This document shows positions 34,441 to 49,000 of a stretch of DNA of 64,000 bases, piece by piece. The notes below the pieces were generated by a model. That model worked only from the letters and a program-made list of their open reading frames with translations. It was not told the origin of the DNA and did no database searches. The DNA comes from Temnothorax longispinosus (lineage: Eukaryota; Arthropoda; Insecta; Hymenoptera; Formicidae), in NCBI RefSeq assembly GCF_030848805.1, contig NC_092364.1, positions 930,001 to 994,000 of the forward strand, given 5' to 3'. Numbering within the stretch: the stretch's first letter is position 1; every line of letters starts with the position of its first letter. The translations under genes and the position numbers were made by a program.

Positions 34441-37400
34441 CTCAGCGGCTTGGTCTTCTGAACGCGGCCATATGCAATTATCCGCGAATCGAATTTCCGG
34501 AGCTAGATTCAGAATGGCGCGAAATTTAAATAGGATTCGAAACTCGCGTCGAAGAATCCTGAACTATGGAAGCAAGCGACACAAGTGTCGTTTTGTCTTT
34601 GTTACTCATCATTGCCAAAAAAGTAGATTATAGAACGATGTTTGCGTCGACCTGTGTCGCTCACTGGAAAGCTCCCAATGACTCGATCATCGACGAACCT
34701 GCAATTTTTTTGACGATTGAAGAGCAAAATTCCAATTTTGATTCACCTTTTATCTAATTGTCTAGAAAAAAAAGAGATACAAATTTTATGCAAATAAAAT
34801 ATAATTGTATAAGATATATTATTGATACATCTCTCTCTGTCGTTTCAGGCTTTAGATTCACCCGCTGAATATATATTATCCGAAGCAGTAATAAGGAACA
34901 ACGCCAATTTCTTCATACACTTCAATCTTTATTTTCCATTTGACTATAATAACCCGAACTCTTTATACACTCTCATAGCCTAAGTACGTGTAAATATAAT
35001 AACAGAAATTAACATATCGTAAAACTCATCGTATCCCTATTGTTTACAGATTACGCTACTGTAATTCGTGGAATGATTGCGCACTCATTAAATTCTCGCA
35101 ATTGAAATTCCGTTGACAATCCTCCAGGCAGGAATGGTGATTTCTGTTAAGTCTTATGTCGTGCGCCATTTTCCAATAAAATCGTTAAAAGGTACGAGTT
35201 CTCACACACGATGCGCAAAGCGATATGTTGCACGCAGAAGGTCGCAGGAATAATATTACGCATCGAAAATCGATATTAATCAAAAACGTCACTTTCAACG
35301 AACACGGTGTCACTTAATTATTTATCCCAGAACCTCAGAATTATAATGATGCATGCGTCGTGATTCGTCACGTGATATAAATCCCTTTCCAACGTGTGAA
35401 TTAGCTTTTGATATGAGATAACATTAGAAATCATGTCATAGACGAGAAATACTACAGAATAACTACAAATTTTATTTAATAAGATTTCATTAGACTCGTA
35501 TAAAGAACTTTTTGCATAGTGGAGATTTAAGAATTAATGTTAAATGCGCACACACATGTTTGTAAAGAACACACATCGAGTTCAATCAATTTCCATATTA
35601 AATATGAAATGCAGTTTTTATTCTTCATAAAAAGTTACCAGAATAAATTAAGAAACTGTATGCAACACGCAAAACGTTTACGTTTAAGATTCGAGACGAA
35701 AGAGAAACTATTTAATATTTACATTTCAATCTTAGATTTTGCGTGAATAAATTTCCTAACGATATATATATATGTACATAAATTTCAAAATTTACTTTAA
35801 GAGCAAACATGTGTCTCAGAAAGCTAATTCATTCGAGCGCTATACACACATTTATAATTAATGCAAGGCAATAAATATATAATAAACAGATACATACACG
35901 TTTCGGTAAAATAATCCAGTACAAGTAATTCGCGATCTGTACCGTCAATATATTAAGATATGTCATATACACAAATTAGCTAACGAAGATTCCTCAATAT
36001 TCGGAAACACACTCCTGCATGAGCTTATACAGATTTACATTAGTGGAAGTCAGAAAACCGATCTACTGCTACTCGTCATTCAATTCTTTAAAATTCGGTA
36101 GTTCTTAACGCACGGCAAATTTAGTCGATCTTCGGATGAACGATTAACATTTCTCATTTTGTTAAGTTCATACAGGATTTCATTCTCGCTTTACGACGCC
36201 ACGTAATAATTATGCATAAATCGGAAATTCCGTAGACGATCAGTAATGCCCATGTACGATGCATTATTATAGCTCACTCTTTCTTCGCAAACGCTAGGGC
36301 ATAAAACTATACGAGTGACTTAATGAATGAGGCATTTAAAAGAGTTCTTCAATTTGTCAATTTCCTTTAAAAGGAATACATGCTTAATCGTATCAATGTA
36401 CGGATTTAATGTACAATATTGATATCTATACATAGTTCGAGGAACTTTTCTTACGCAATGTACAAGTGATGTATAAATTCATAAAATATTCCATGTACAT
36501 CAATTCCAATATATATATATATGTATGTATATATATATATATATATATTTTTATATGTATGTTTTGTGGACATGTGATGCATATAACATTTTAAAATTTT
36601 AGGCACATCGAGCACACAAAAATGATATACGTACACAACAAGCCTTAGTTACAGGAGCACGGTAACTTTTTTGTACATATATATCTTCCAATATAATTAA
36701 TAATATACAAACTAAACACAGCAGCAGTTTTATGATTTAGTTAAACCATAACGCAGCGGAACTTGTATATATTATTGTATATATTCATGTAATATCTAAT
36801 AATATGTATTGTATATATATTATATATCATTGTGAGAATTAACACTTTATAAAATATTCATATTCTATTTCTTTAAATCTAAAAATATTTATAGATTTGA
36901 TTACTGCAATGTAGTAACATTAATATACGTTTTGTTATATTTGATGTTTTGTACTACGAAGATATATTCGAAAACTGATTAGTTTCAAAACTGTGATAAT
37001 AAGTTTTGCATAACAAATAATAACAGTATTCATCGAGAATTAATTGTCAAAGATATTCATGTAACTATCTTATACATAAAAAAAATCAAAATTATTTCAC
37101 AACGATTCATTATATCAAATTTCATATTTTAATAATTATTGTATCTCTATAGGACGCTCTTTTATATACTTTCATTATATTATTCTATCGACGCTTTTTA
37201 AGTTCACTTGATATCATTTGAAATGCATGTTGTACACACATTTTATATATGAATCTTTTCGATACGAACCTTTGTAATCATTACGTTCGCAGATTTATCA
37301 AAAATTAACAATCTGTCGTCGCTATTAATAATTTATATTATATATAATTTTCTGAATATTTTGTTCTGTATATTACTGTAACGGTATAAATTATTGTATC

Positions 37401-38498
37401 TGTAGTGATCATGCGTTTCATCAGTGCAATACCAACAACCAATGTGGTATCAAATTATTGTACTGATTATGCAAAAAATTATCAACTTTTATATCAGGCA
37501 GTATGACAACGTTGAACATTTTGGTTTTGAACCTGTATTACACGGTGTGTGTGCTTGTGGCGATGTATCTTGTTTCAATAGCAACAATAAACTTTAGTAC
37601 ATTTTGTACGTTTCCTGTAAAAAATTCTGATTTCTCAATCAAGAGTAGCGACTCGTTAAAATATTTCATCCCAATCTCTCAGTATATATTTAAAAATTAT
37701 ATAGTTGACAATGCGTGTGCTCCGATAACTAAGGCAAAATTATGTACATGTGTATAAACATGCTCTGTAGATCAAGAATCTACAAATATATATAGATTTA
37801 CTTATTATATATATGTATATATATGTATAGATCTTTATATATATATTTTTTTTATATAATATATATAACACGATACAACAAATACTGTTAGGTGTATCTT
37901 AAGGCACTCGTGCGAATAAAATCTAAAAACATTTGGAACAAATAAAGAAAAACAAAGAGTCTCTAACTTCAATAACAATTCATAAACGTACACACCTAAC
38001 TACTGTATTTAGTTAAATTGGTCCAGAACTAGAATTGATGAAAACGCTTTCACTCTCAGTGTTAAACCTCGTAAGATAAATTAGGAAATATCGTTAAACG
38101 ATCGCCGAATACAATCAATCGACCCTGTATTAATATAACATTTCATTGTAGCCTCTTAACAAGTAATATTATTAAAACTCCGTCTAAAGCCAGGAACTAG
38201 CGCTTTAAGGAATTGTTTCACCCTTGACACACTTTTTCACACTTCAATTAAAATTGTACAACGCAAAGCTTCTCGACTGCATCGTTTACTGTCGCGATCG
38301 ACATTCTTATAGTAAATACACTTTAAATAGTTTAAAAATCAAGTGCGAAACAGGTGAAAAGGGAGGATGAAACTATCACTGTAATAAAACCTGTGTTAAC
38401 AGAGACTTTAGGGTTGATACATATTGCGGAGCAACACTATCCAGTGCTTGAACACCGCGCACATTATGAGATATAACGTGTATGTTTTTAATTTAGCT

Positions 38499-38645
38499 CC
38501 CCACACAGCACACTTTATCTGAGGGACGTCCTACAGATAAAGTAGGATATCTCAATAACCGGTGGATATCCAGTGGATATTTAATATCCGGTGGATATCC
38601 AGCGGATGCACAAATGTCCTTCAAAATATCCTGTGCTGTGTGGGT
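38499..38645. mobile_element. MITE with internal GGATATCC repeats
   Basis: The termini CCCACACAGCACA and TGTGCTGTGTGGG are perfect inverted repeats. Inside are a TTTATCTG/CAGATAAA hairpin and direct copies of CCGGTGGATATCCAG separated by GGATATTTAATATCC. The ordered internal repeats distinguish it from the other foldbacks in the window. Confidence 0.8.
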
Positions 38646-39525
38646 CGTATTGCACAGAGAAATTATGTCGTATAATGAGATTGGCCTTAAATCTTGCTCA
38701 CTTTAAAAATTTGTCTAATATTAATATCACGAGTTTTGCTTCAATAGATCTTCTGTGTGTTATGGCAATATAGGTACTCATCAATATCTAATAACGCTTG
38801 GATGCAGTTCCTCTCCACAATCTTTTCTAACGCTTACCACAGCTTTTGCATTATTAACTATAATATGAGACATTGTTTGCTCTACGTAAATAGTGCAGAT
38901 ACAATAGTGCACGTACAATTACGTCTCTGCTAACAGCGATGGATAATGTGCAAGGAGAAAAATGAAACATTCCTATATTATACATATAGATATATATGAA
39001 AGAATCTGAGCTATGAGATATTAAAATAATTTATCTTGCATAATGAAAAATTTACTTAATAACACTATTTGCAATTTCTACATGTCGATTTGTCGATATA
39101 TTCTCACTGTGCGTTGGTGTTAAACGCACTCGAAATGGCCTAACATTTTACTTTGTTGTTTGTTTCCAAGTTGTTATCATTGTTGATGAAATTTTCTTTG
39201 TAATAATTTATTTGAATGTTATTTTATTTATATATTTTATCGATGTTATTTTAAAAGTAATGATATTAAATCGTGTATCGTAAAATACGAAGACAAAAAG
39301 TATAAAAAGTATACATGCGCGCGCGTGTATATACTTTCTTCGTAAAAGAAAAACCTCTATTATGGCAGTATTGTCATTACTAAATTTATTAAAACATTCT
39401 ACGTAACAGTTTACGTAGAGCAAACAATACCATAAAACGTATTTTTTTAAACATAATTTTAACCATCTCTTACTAACATAATGTTGCCAGTGTACATATT
39501 TTTGCAAACTGGAATGACGAATCAT

Positions 39526-39575
39526 ATCAAGAGACACGGTAGTGTCTCGCGCCAAGTACACGCGGAGCGAGACCG
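39526..39575. repeat. 50-base hairpin repeat, copy 2
   Basis: The length and order match the copy at 30279-30328, with about four substitutions; two of them lie in the hairpin loop, which keeps the stem intact. Confidence 0.85.
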
Positions 39576-39591
39576 TCCATATGTACACGTG

Positions 39592-39622
<31 letters not shown>

Positions 39623-40091
39623 GTGTTTTATATATAAGTCTCTCCATAATATAAATAAAAATTCGCAGTGTGAGCACATTCAGCGGTTGAACATCACTCG
39701 TAAAACTTTGTACAAATAAAAGACCGAAGTCTCTTTTGAAAATTGTAAACAATCAAACGTGTATTATATAGTTTTGTTAAAATCTTTGGCTAAAACATCT
39801 AATTGCGAGCTAGAAGTGTACCTTGGGTAACTCTTTGTTAATGATGACCCACATCGGTTGACTTAGCTAAAATCAGCAAATCTTTCAAAGCGTTCGTTAT
39901 TTAAAAGTTAAAATTTCGATGCTGACGCCATTAACAGTGGCAGCTGGGTCGTTTGCGATCCAGCCGCGATATAAAATATTCGTATCATCTTTCATTATAA
40001 CGTTTGTAGAAGATTGCACTGTAAGCCGTTATAATCACAGTAACTATATATATATATATATGCTTGTATAATCCAAATAACTTACTCGCGA

Positions 40092-43000
40092 TTATTTATC
40101 AACGTCGTTTTCTTTCCTAGGACTTTGCTGTGTGCGGTCGAGGCACTTTGTGACATCCTAAGAAAAAAAATAATGTAAAACATTTACTATATTATATGTA
40201 TTGATATCAGTAATAAATATTAATTTATTCGATACATAAAGGTTAATTATTATACCGTTATGCACTAAAAATAACCAATAATACTAATACTGAATAATAA
40301 CAAAAATACATGATGTAATATACATATATGAACTGCTTATAGGCAGTTTAATAAAAAGGATGCAACGTACCTGTACCGCAATTTGTAATGGCGTTAATTC
40401 ACCTACGGAACAATCACTTCGTACAACATTCGCCGGTACTAGTTTGGGGCAAGGGTTGCCTGTAAAGAGCGTGAACAGTGCGTGAATGCTTCTACGTTGT
40501 GTCAGTTCTATGTGACGGTGTTGGTATCCAGCCAAGTGCCGTCGATGCCGCGATGTTGTAGGGAACCACCTTTCGCACAGGTTGCAATATCGTCTGTGTT
40601 TTATCGTCGCCTGTAAAAGAAAACGGGATAAGAAAAGAAATTTCTCGAGTCCATGAAGAGAAAAAAGAGAGTACCTCAAAGAAGATATTTTCTTATATAA
40701 TAACTTAAATAAGATCTCTCACCTTTTCATGGTAAACTAATTGAGTTATGAGCTCGACAATGGACATCTCGCTCTTCTTGTGAACGTCCTTTGTATTGCT
40801 CTCAACTTTAATGCTCGACGTTATGACTTTGTCGTCCAACAACTTGGACTCCGCTATATCGAGATCTTCGCTATCCTGAATCGTAATGACCGGCGGCGAT
40901 CTGGAAGTCTCTCTGTCTGAATTCGTATCGAAATTTACGTTACCCTCGGGCTCTAATATCGGCATGTTGTCTTCCTTGGGTATGATGATTTCTTTTGCGT
41001 TGCTCGTGTTATTCCCCTGATCAGTGGATCTCGATATCTTGGAATTTTTGGACGACGTTCGATTCTTTTCTTTCCGCTGTGCATCTTGATGAGGATCATC
41101 GTCGTTTCGGCCTGTCGGATTCTTTCTTTTCGCATTTAAGTGTACGGTACAAGCTACTAGGCTCTCGTCCGACACAGCCTGTTTAAATGTCTTCAAGGAT
41201 ATTGTATTGCATTCGGACGTGTCCGTTGTTACCGTCTTCTTGGAATCTGCTTCGTTTTTCTCAGGTGATTTTGGTTTCTTCTTCAGGAAAGAACTTTTGC
41301 TTTGCTTGGAATGTTTTCTATCAGACTTCTCGGCGTTAGGTATATTCTCAGTCTTGTTGTGTTTATTTTCCGTGGGTGTACAGCCCTTATGAGGCGCAAT
41401 GTCGCTATGACGGTCTTGAGAAGCGTCACTCGAAGGCACGTCCGGGAGGTTGTTGATATCGAAACTCGAGCCCTGCTTTTTCTCCGCGGCTGTCTTTGGT
41501 CTCGCGCTGTTCGGCACGTCGTATCTGGATTTCGAAAGGCACTTCTTCAGGGTCTCCTTGGCCGCCAAAACTTCTTTTATCAAGGAGTCATTGCAGCAGA
41601 AATTCTCCCTCGTCGCAGCGAAACTCGTTGCCTTGCAACACGGAGCTTTCGAAGAGACCTCTCCGACAGAGCCAGCCGCGTTGTTCTCCAATGCAGATCT
41701 GTCATCGCCGCTAATATCGATCTCCACGACACGTTTATCTTTCCCAAGCGAATTCTTGCCGCCAGGGGAAGCCTCGGATTTGTTATAACGTTCCAACTTC
41801 GCAGTTTGATCGCTCGCCTCTTCAGATGGATGACGCGAACTGTAACAGATGACAGGATCAAGTTTCGGCATAGATACATCCAAAAGATCTGTATTGCTGT
41901 TGTCCGTGATCTCTAACTCCAGTTCGAACTGAGTTGGAATTGCGTCCGCCGAATACAATTGCTCGGTGTCGCCATTCTCGATCATATGCCTTTCCAGCTC
42001 GCTATGATTATCGTCTGGCGAAGCAGGTAATATCTCTATGGTCGACTGGCTATCGTCCGAAGACTCGACTTTAATGACGGTGCTGTTATCCACCTCGAAA
42101 TTATCCAACATACTCGCAGAGTCGTCCTTAAGCAGATCGATGTCCTGCAGAGGAGTGCAATCGTTGTCCATATCGCTGGAGCTCAAACGTTCCTTCTTTA
42201 TCATAATTTCGCTGGCGTTCTTGCTGAAAAAAGAATCATTATCTCGCTCCTTCCTCTGCTCCTTGCCCTCTACTCCAGTTTGTAAATTATGTTCTTCGGA
42301 CGATGTTTCGCTCGGACCGGTTAATTTTGCGAAACAGGTTTCTATCTTCGATGTTGCCTTCAACTCTTTTAATGCGAGCTTAAAGTTCGAGCTGCTTGGG
42401 TGTTTGAGAGTATTCTTCTGGTCAAGCTTATCTAAAATCGTATCTTCGTTCGCATCCACCGCCTGTTCGCGATTGATATCAAAACCATCAGTCTTGTGCT
42501 TGTCGCATTGAGAGGTAGTTTTCTGTAAGTTAGCTTTTTCAGATGACTGATTGATATCTTTATCGGGCGAAGTAACGTCCGTCTTCGATCGTGAATTATT
42601 GTCACGAGATCTTGATCTACGTTTATTGTCCTTATCGTCGGTTGACTTGTAACCCTTGAACGACGCACTCTTCTTCGGCGTGGTGCAGGTCTTGGTATCC
42701 CTAGAATCCGTATCTGGGGATGGAGCAAAATTTACATCAACCCTCGACATGTCACTGAATCTTCTACAGTCGTAATCTGACATTCTCCTCTGCTTATACT
42801 TAGCCGGAAGTAGGTCGGACGTTGAATTCGACCTGGGCAAATTATAGTCACCTTGCTTTCCTTGACGATGGCTATCCTTGCGACTTGCGGAGATTTTGTC
42901 GATAGCTCGTAACGTAACGGAGGTCAAAGTTAACTTCAAATCCTTCACCATGCTGTCCAAGATACGGTACCTTTCCAACTTGACCTCCGGTTGCCATTTC

Positions 43001-46000
43001 GCACTCTTGGCGATGACGTTCTTGCAGCCCTTGCTCAGCTCGCATTTGAATTCCGCGCTGGCCGACGTTCTCTTGATAATTACCTTGGGAATCTTCTCGG
43101 AGATGCGCAACAAGGAATTCTTCTTCGTTTCGCATTCCATCGCATTCGTTCGCATTGAATCGGAGGAATTACTGCGTCTCGTAGAATGTTCTGTCTCATC
43201 GCGTCCCGATCTTTTGTACTTCTTGACCGGCACTTCCGAATGGCTCGAGCTCTGTCTCTTCCGTGTCACTTCTGGAGATGACGACCTGTTCCTTTCCTGT
43301 TTCCTCAATTTCAGTATAGGTATCTTTTCCTCGTACTTTCCCGAATCTCTCGGCTCCTGAAAAATCATACTGTTGTAAACCGAATTATCTGCGAGATCGG
43401 ATCTCGAGGTACTCTTTATTTTTACCTTTGATATGGTGATTTTCTTAACGTTCTTGCGTTTAACGCAAACCTCGTCGGCATCGTCGGCTCTCACTATTTT
43501 ATTAGAGTGCTTCTCATCCAATTTAATCTTCATCTTGGGAATCTTATTCCTATTGGACTCCTGCAAAAAACTTTCGGAATTGCTCTCGCATAAATCCTCG
43601 TTCGTGAGTGAAGCCCGATCCAAGATATTTGCTTGAGCAGGAGTTCCTTCGCAAACCGCTTCAATAGACGGAGTCCCTGGACGAGATCTCGCGTTTCTGA
43701 TGATCATCTTTGGTATCTTCGGTTGGCAGACCGATTTGTTAGCTATGCCATCCTGTGTAACGGAAGAGGAACCCACCTGCGTAACAAACTTCGAGCTAGT
43801 CTCGCTTTTCTTGATAACGAGTTTAGGAACCATTTTTGTGTTAGCGTTGCAATCTACCGCGCGCAAGTATGCTATCTTCTCACAGCTGCTGGAAGAAATT
43901 TCATTCTGCTCCTTGTTTTCGTCGTTATTCGGCGTTGCTTCAGATTCCTCGATCGCTGCAGCCGACTCGATCATTGGCACGGTCTCGTCGATCGCCTTGC
44001 TTTCAATTTCAGTTATTACCTCCGCGACTCGAGGCTCCTTGGTAGCTGACATCCTCGACAGGGACAGATGATCTAAAATTGAATTATCCTGGAGCGAATT
44101 AACCGCGCCTGTAAAATCGATCGACTCGTCAATGCTACACAAACGATTGACGGCGTCTTCCTGGATCTGGCTCGTCTCCCACACCATCGGCACCATGCTG
44201 TCTTCCTCCGTGAAATCGTGCTCGGCCATTTGCGTCAGCGTGCATCTGTCCTCCGCATAAATTCCGCAATCGGAAGAATCCATGCATAGTAACTTGGAAT
44301 TGATTATGCTGTCGCAATTGGGATTCTCACTCGCCTCAGGTTGTTCACACTGCTGCTTGTCGCCTTTAATAATGCTCTTGATAACGGTGAACTCCGATAT
44401 ATTTTGCTCGCGCCTCTCGCATGCGAATAAATCGCATACGTTCTCTTCCGCTCGTAGATTCAAAGCAGTGGCTGGTGTAGATATTGCCGTAGAGCAACAA
44501 GTGTCGACTTCATCGTTTCCTTGATCCTTCAATGAAACTTCAGCTTTTTTTCCATCGTTCTCCGGCCTTTCCAATTGCTGCTCGTTGCCTTCTTCGTCGA
44601 GAGTTCGTTCTACGAATGCGACATCAGATGGATTTTGCGAGGCAATCGGTTCGTCTTTTTTAGATACCGCAGAATCTCCTTTGTCACGGGTGTCTGGTTC
44701 ATCTATCTGATCGAAATTAATCTCGGTCAAAACATTCGATTCCGTTGCAGGCGCAGTTTCTTCTTTATCTTCGCGAATGATCGAGGGTGATGAAACTTGT
44801 TGAGATACAGTTTCCCGATTCACGGCAGAGTCTGAATTATCTCTCGCCGAATCATCGATTTCATCATCTCGTTCATTCGAAGTAAGCGCGGATTCTTTCA
44901 CAGTTTCTGTATCTTTTGGTTCATCAAGCGAGTCCTTAGATTCAACGTTTAATTTAGACGAATTTACGACTTTGGTTGAATTTTCATCCGAGCTTTCTTT
45001 CGTATTTGCAACTTCAACATCGAATTTATCTTCTTTTGGAGAGACGCAACGAGGACGCAAATCTTCTACTATATGTTCCGTTAAGGCTTCCTTATCTTCA
45101 ACATAATTCGTAGAACATCGGTCATCTTCTGGATCGTGAATTTTTTCATCTGTTATTTTAAAAGAATACGGTTGCGCTTTTTCAGCGAGTTCAATCGGGT
45201 CAGATTCGTCTTTATCAAACTGAGATTCTTGCTTTTCTGTATGCTCATCGTTACTCTGCGTACTCGACGATAGATTAAGCGTGCTTGCTGGTTTATCGCT
45301 AACTGGTTTATCTGCTGACGCATCGTTTTGATTATTACATCCACTTTCTTGCTCATTACATAAAACCGCGTCCGATTGTTCACACTGCAAATCATCATCC
45401 CGAATTGAACGTAGATCCTCAATGTAACTGCACGTTGTGTGATGTAATGTTGGCTCATTCACGTCACAATCCACCTTACGATTGCCGTTGTCGGAAGAAA
45501 CTTGCTCTGCGGGCAGAAACGGGAAGGGATCCAGCCGTTTCTGCGCGACAAATATCTCGCTGAAATTTAAGTCTTTAATATTATCGCTGTTCCTCCTGTC
45601 GATGTGGGAAGAATACGACTTAATTGACTCCATCGTCTCTTCCCAACATGCGGCTCTTGGTTCCAGAAATAAATTCGATTCAAATACAGAGCTTTCGCCA
45701 TACCCTTTCTCGTACTCGAGATTGTCCGGAAATACTTTCGTCTTGCAAGATTTAACACTGGACGCAGGTTGGCTGTCTAGATTGTACTGCTTCTCGAGGA
45801 AATCCAAATCCACGATATTCTTCTTGTTAGTTTCCTTACTCTCCTGACCGCTCTTGTTCGCGTACAACTTGTCCGCGTCATCGTTGAAGAATTCTAAATG
45901 CGACATACTTCGAGCTTTCGCGCAATTAACGTTTTTGTGAGCATTCTTACTTGACAAATAATCAACGTGTTTTGTCGCAGGCTTGGCGTCGACAGGATCG

Positions 46001-49000
46001 ACCTCCCTCTTCCTACCGGCGACAGTGACGTCGCGATTTCTTTTGAATATCTTCCGTAACTTGGAACAATTGTAATAATCGTACGACGGAGATCTCGCAA
46101 AATACTGCTCGCGGGAGTTACCGTAACTGTCCTTTACGCGAGCCTCCATAATTAACTCGCGATACGTGAATCGAGGATTAGGACTGTAAGTTATCTTTCC
46201 GTCTTTGGTGGTGTACACAGGAACTGTATTTAGGTTCTCCAACTCGTCCGTGCTGGAGAAGGTCGGATTCACGTAACCGCTGGTGCTCTCGTACAGGTCG
46301 AGGTTGCCGAATCTACCGTCATCCCTCTTTGGTCTTTTCCATCTGTCCGCACGCCTGTCGCCGGCATCTGTACTTTCGTTCGGAGCAACGTCAAAGTGAT
46401 TGTAATCAAAATTCACAGGATTATCGTAATTAGTACCTTCCAAGCTTGGCTCGACCGTACCTGAAGAAGTCGACGGAACCGCGTTTAATCTAGACGTAGC
46501 ATCATCTTGGAAATTTCTTCCACTCCTGCATGAAGAAGCGACGGCCGTTTCTTGGTGCTCTTTCTTCTGTACGTTGACATTCCTCGATCCTAAGTATGGT
46601 GAATTATCCGAAGAGGCTTTCGATTCTTCGTTGCAAAAGTTGCTAACAGCGACCTTCCTTTCTGCCTCTTGACTCTTCCTTCTGACCGTTGCGTGCTCCG
46701 ATCTTGAAGTTTTCAAGGCGCTCGATGCTGGTTCAGATTCGGTATTAACATTATTCGAAAGATCGGTATTATCTCGTAAGATCATATCGCAACCAGGCGG
46801 TTCTGCACAGGTATTTGAAAACGTACCGTTATCTTTGTATGCGTCATCGATCAATTCTTGTTCCGACATCGAGCTTCGCCTCTTCTTCGAAACAACCGTC
46901 TCGCTGTTCGTGTCCTCCTTGAGCTTCATTTCCGTGTTGTTGTGATTCTCGTGAGCTTCATTAAATGCAGATGCTTCCGTTACAGTGGACGGCGATCGAT
47001 TGCAATTCTCGTAATCCCGGCGATCCGCTTTATCGCAGACCATCTTCTTGTCGCACTGAATCTCCGTTATACTCGTCGAGTTCGATCGGGCTCCATTCGA
47101 GATCGAGTTAGTCAAATGACCGATCGTTTCAGCGACGGCATTCTTGATATTCTCGTGCAGCAATTTCTCCGTCGTGTTCCGTTCCGTGCACGACACGTTT
47201 ATCTCAATCTTGATCGCGTCAAGAGAACCGCCGCTCTTCGCCTCTTCTCTTAAATGCTGCAATCTTTTCTGGTGATCGTCATCCTTGTGCTTCAAATTGA
47301 CGTTCGTAACTTGAATGGCAAAGTCGGGGTTCATATTCTTGGTTACAAACGTCTTCAACATGTTCGCGCGCTTTTCTTCCTGTTCCTCAGACGATTTGGA
47401 TCTCGCCACGTCCTTCTGACACAGTTGATTATCGCACGGTGACTGCGACGCGGATCGCTCGTCAGGATTCGACGAACGATGACATTTCTTGCTCGCTGCA
47501 TAATCCGAGGCCTCCTGCGTATCCTTACTCTTATCATGGACTTCTCCAACGCCAAGTGACTTATACTTTATTCTTCTATATTCCTTTAGAAGCCGCATCC
47601 TTTCTCCGCTATCAGCGATGCTAATGTTCTCGATTACTCTCGGTTTATTATGCGATTTATTGGATCCTTTTTCGACAGTACAGGATTTATCCTTATGCGT
47701 AGCCGCCTCTTGAGTATGTTTATTGTGATGTACGATGGTTTCGCCGCATCTTTCCTTCGCCGTCGTATTCTCCGATAAGCATATCTTTTTATGAGAAATT
47801 GTCTGGTCGTTCGAGATCGACTTCTTGCGATTCGCGTGCCAAGAACTCCTCGAGTCCTTCGTATCGATTCTCGTTGATCTACTAGCGCTCTTCTCCGAGG
47901 GAGAATCCTCTTTCGCAAATGATGCCCCGGGTCTTCTCGACTTATCTCTATGTGGATGTTTCGCGCTGTGTGATGTAGGTAAATTACTTTTAATAATCTG
48001 TGTCGTACAGCTATCTTCCGCCCTGGAGCTCCTCGGAATGGTGTCGTTCGTCGGCGATAAACTTCGCCTACTCATTGTCGTCGCTGTCGCCGTTTGACGG
48101 GTCATTTCAGTCGATATGCGTCTCCTGCTGGAATAATTAACGTCATCCTGACCGCCATCAAAATTAACAGGGTCGGAATTGCTTGTGACATTTTGCGACG
48201 CGTTATTCGCTTTCGTCGAGTCATTGTACCATGGCGCAACTTCCGTATTCGTTTCTGCCTGTGATTTTTTCGTCAGAGCATCCGAGTTTGCCGCTTGAGA
48301 TTCATTAGTGCTACGCTCGCTCGTTGAATTTTTATAAGCCTGCACCGATTTATTCGACGCTCCCGTTGACACGATCTTTAATTCATACTCGCCGGAGGTC
48401 AGAGTCATGCGCATGCTAGTGGCCTCCACAGTTTCCGTTTCGTTGCCGAGCGCGAATACCTTCTCGCTGCTGTTTGCCGAAGCGGAAGTTCCGTTCAGAG
48501 TCGTGCGATTTTTTTCCTTACCGCTTTTTGTAGACGTTACAGGTTCATCCTTATCAGTATTCGTGGAAAATTCAAATGTGTTAAGAATAGCATCGTGAGC
48601 GAGCATATTGTTATCGTCGCCCTTATTTTTGAAGCGATTCTCCGTTTGATATTCACCTGCTAATGAATCGGCTGATTTATTCTTGGCGGTTCCCTCGCCG
48701 TCTAGGTGATCGTAGGGCTCTCCCTTCGTCGGCGATTGTGTAAAACTGATCATGGGACTGTTCGGTATAATCTCGATCGGATTTGTTGATATCGTGAGAT
48801 CCTCGACGCGCTCCGACGACTCCTCGTTGTCGGAATGGATCGGCGTGTTCAGCGTGGTGGAGATCGGGGTGCATTCAGACGTAGCGAGGTCCGGCAGGCT
48901 TATATCGTCCGGATTATGAGATTCCTCGCTCGCGAAACTGTTCTGCTTCTTCAAATTCGTATCTCGGGCGGAGTCCTTCGCGGATGTAGGCAGAACAGCG

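Larger units (their letters stand above)
32467..34899. other. Intergenic stretch upstream of the GTSF1-like gene
   Basis: No gene is supported. The first few hundred bases should contain the promoter of the GTSF1-like gene. Bases 33620-33900 are more complex and less AT-rich than their surroundings and open in several frames. No frame gives a protein I recognise, and I see no small RNA signature I can name. An open frame at 33097-33606 is discussed under the findings. A further CCAATCA-type foldback lies at about 34345-34440. Confidence 0.5.
34900..40091 (-). other. Long AT-rich stretch, partly 3' UTR of the giant gene
   Basis: About 5.2 kb hold no coding exon I can support on either strand. 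The minus-strand giant gene ends at 40092, so at least the right part is its 3' UTR. Candidate minus-strand polyA signals (plus-strand TTTATT) occur near 39230 and as far away as 34929. TA dinucleotide runs lie at about 36510-36550, 37800-37865, 39590-39625 and 40048-40062. The foldback at 38499-38645 and the hairpin repeat at 39526-39575 are listed separately. Confidence 0.5.
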
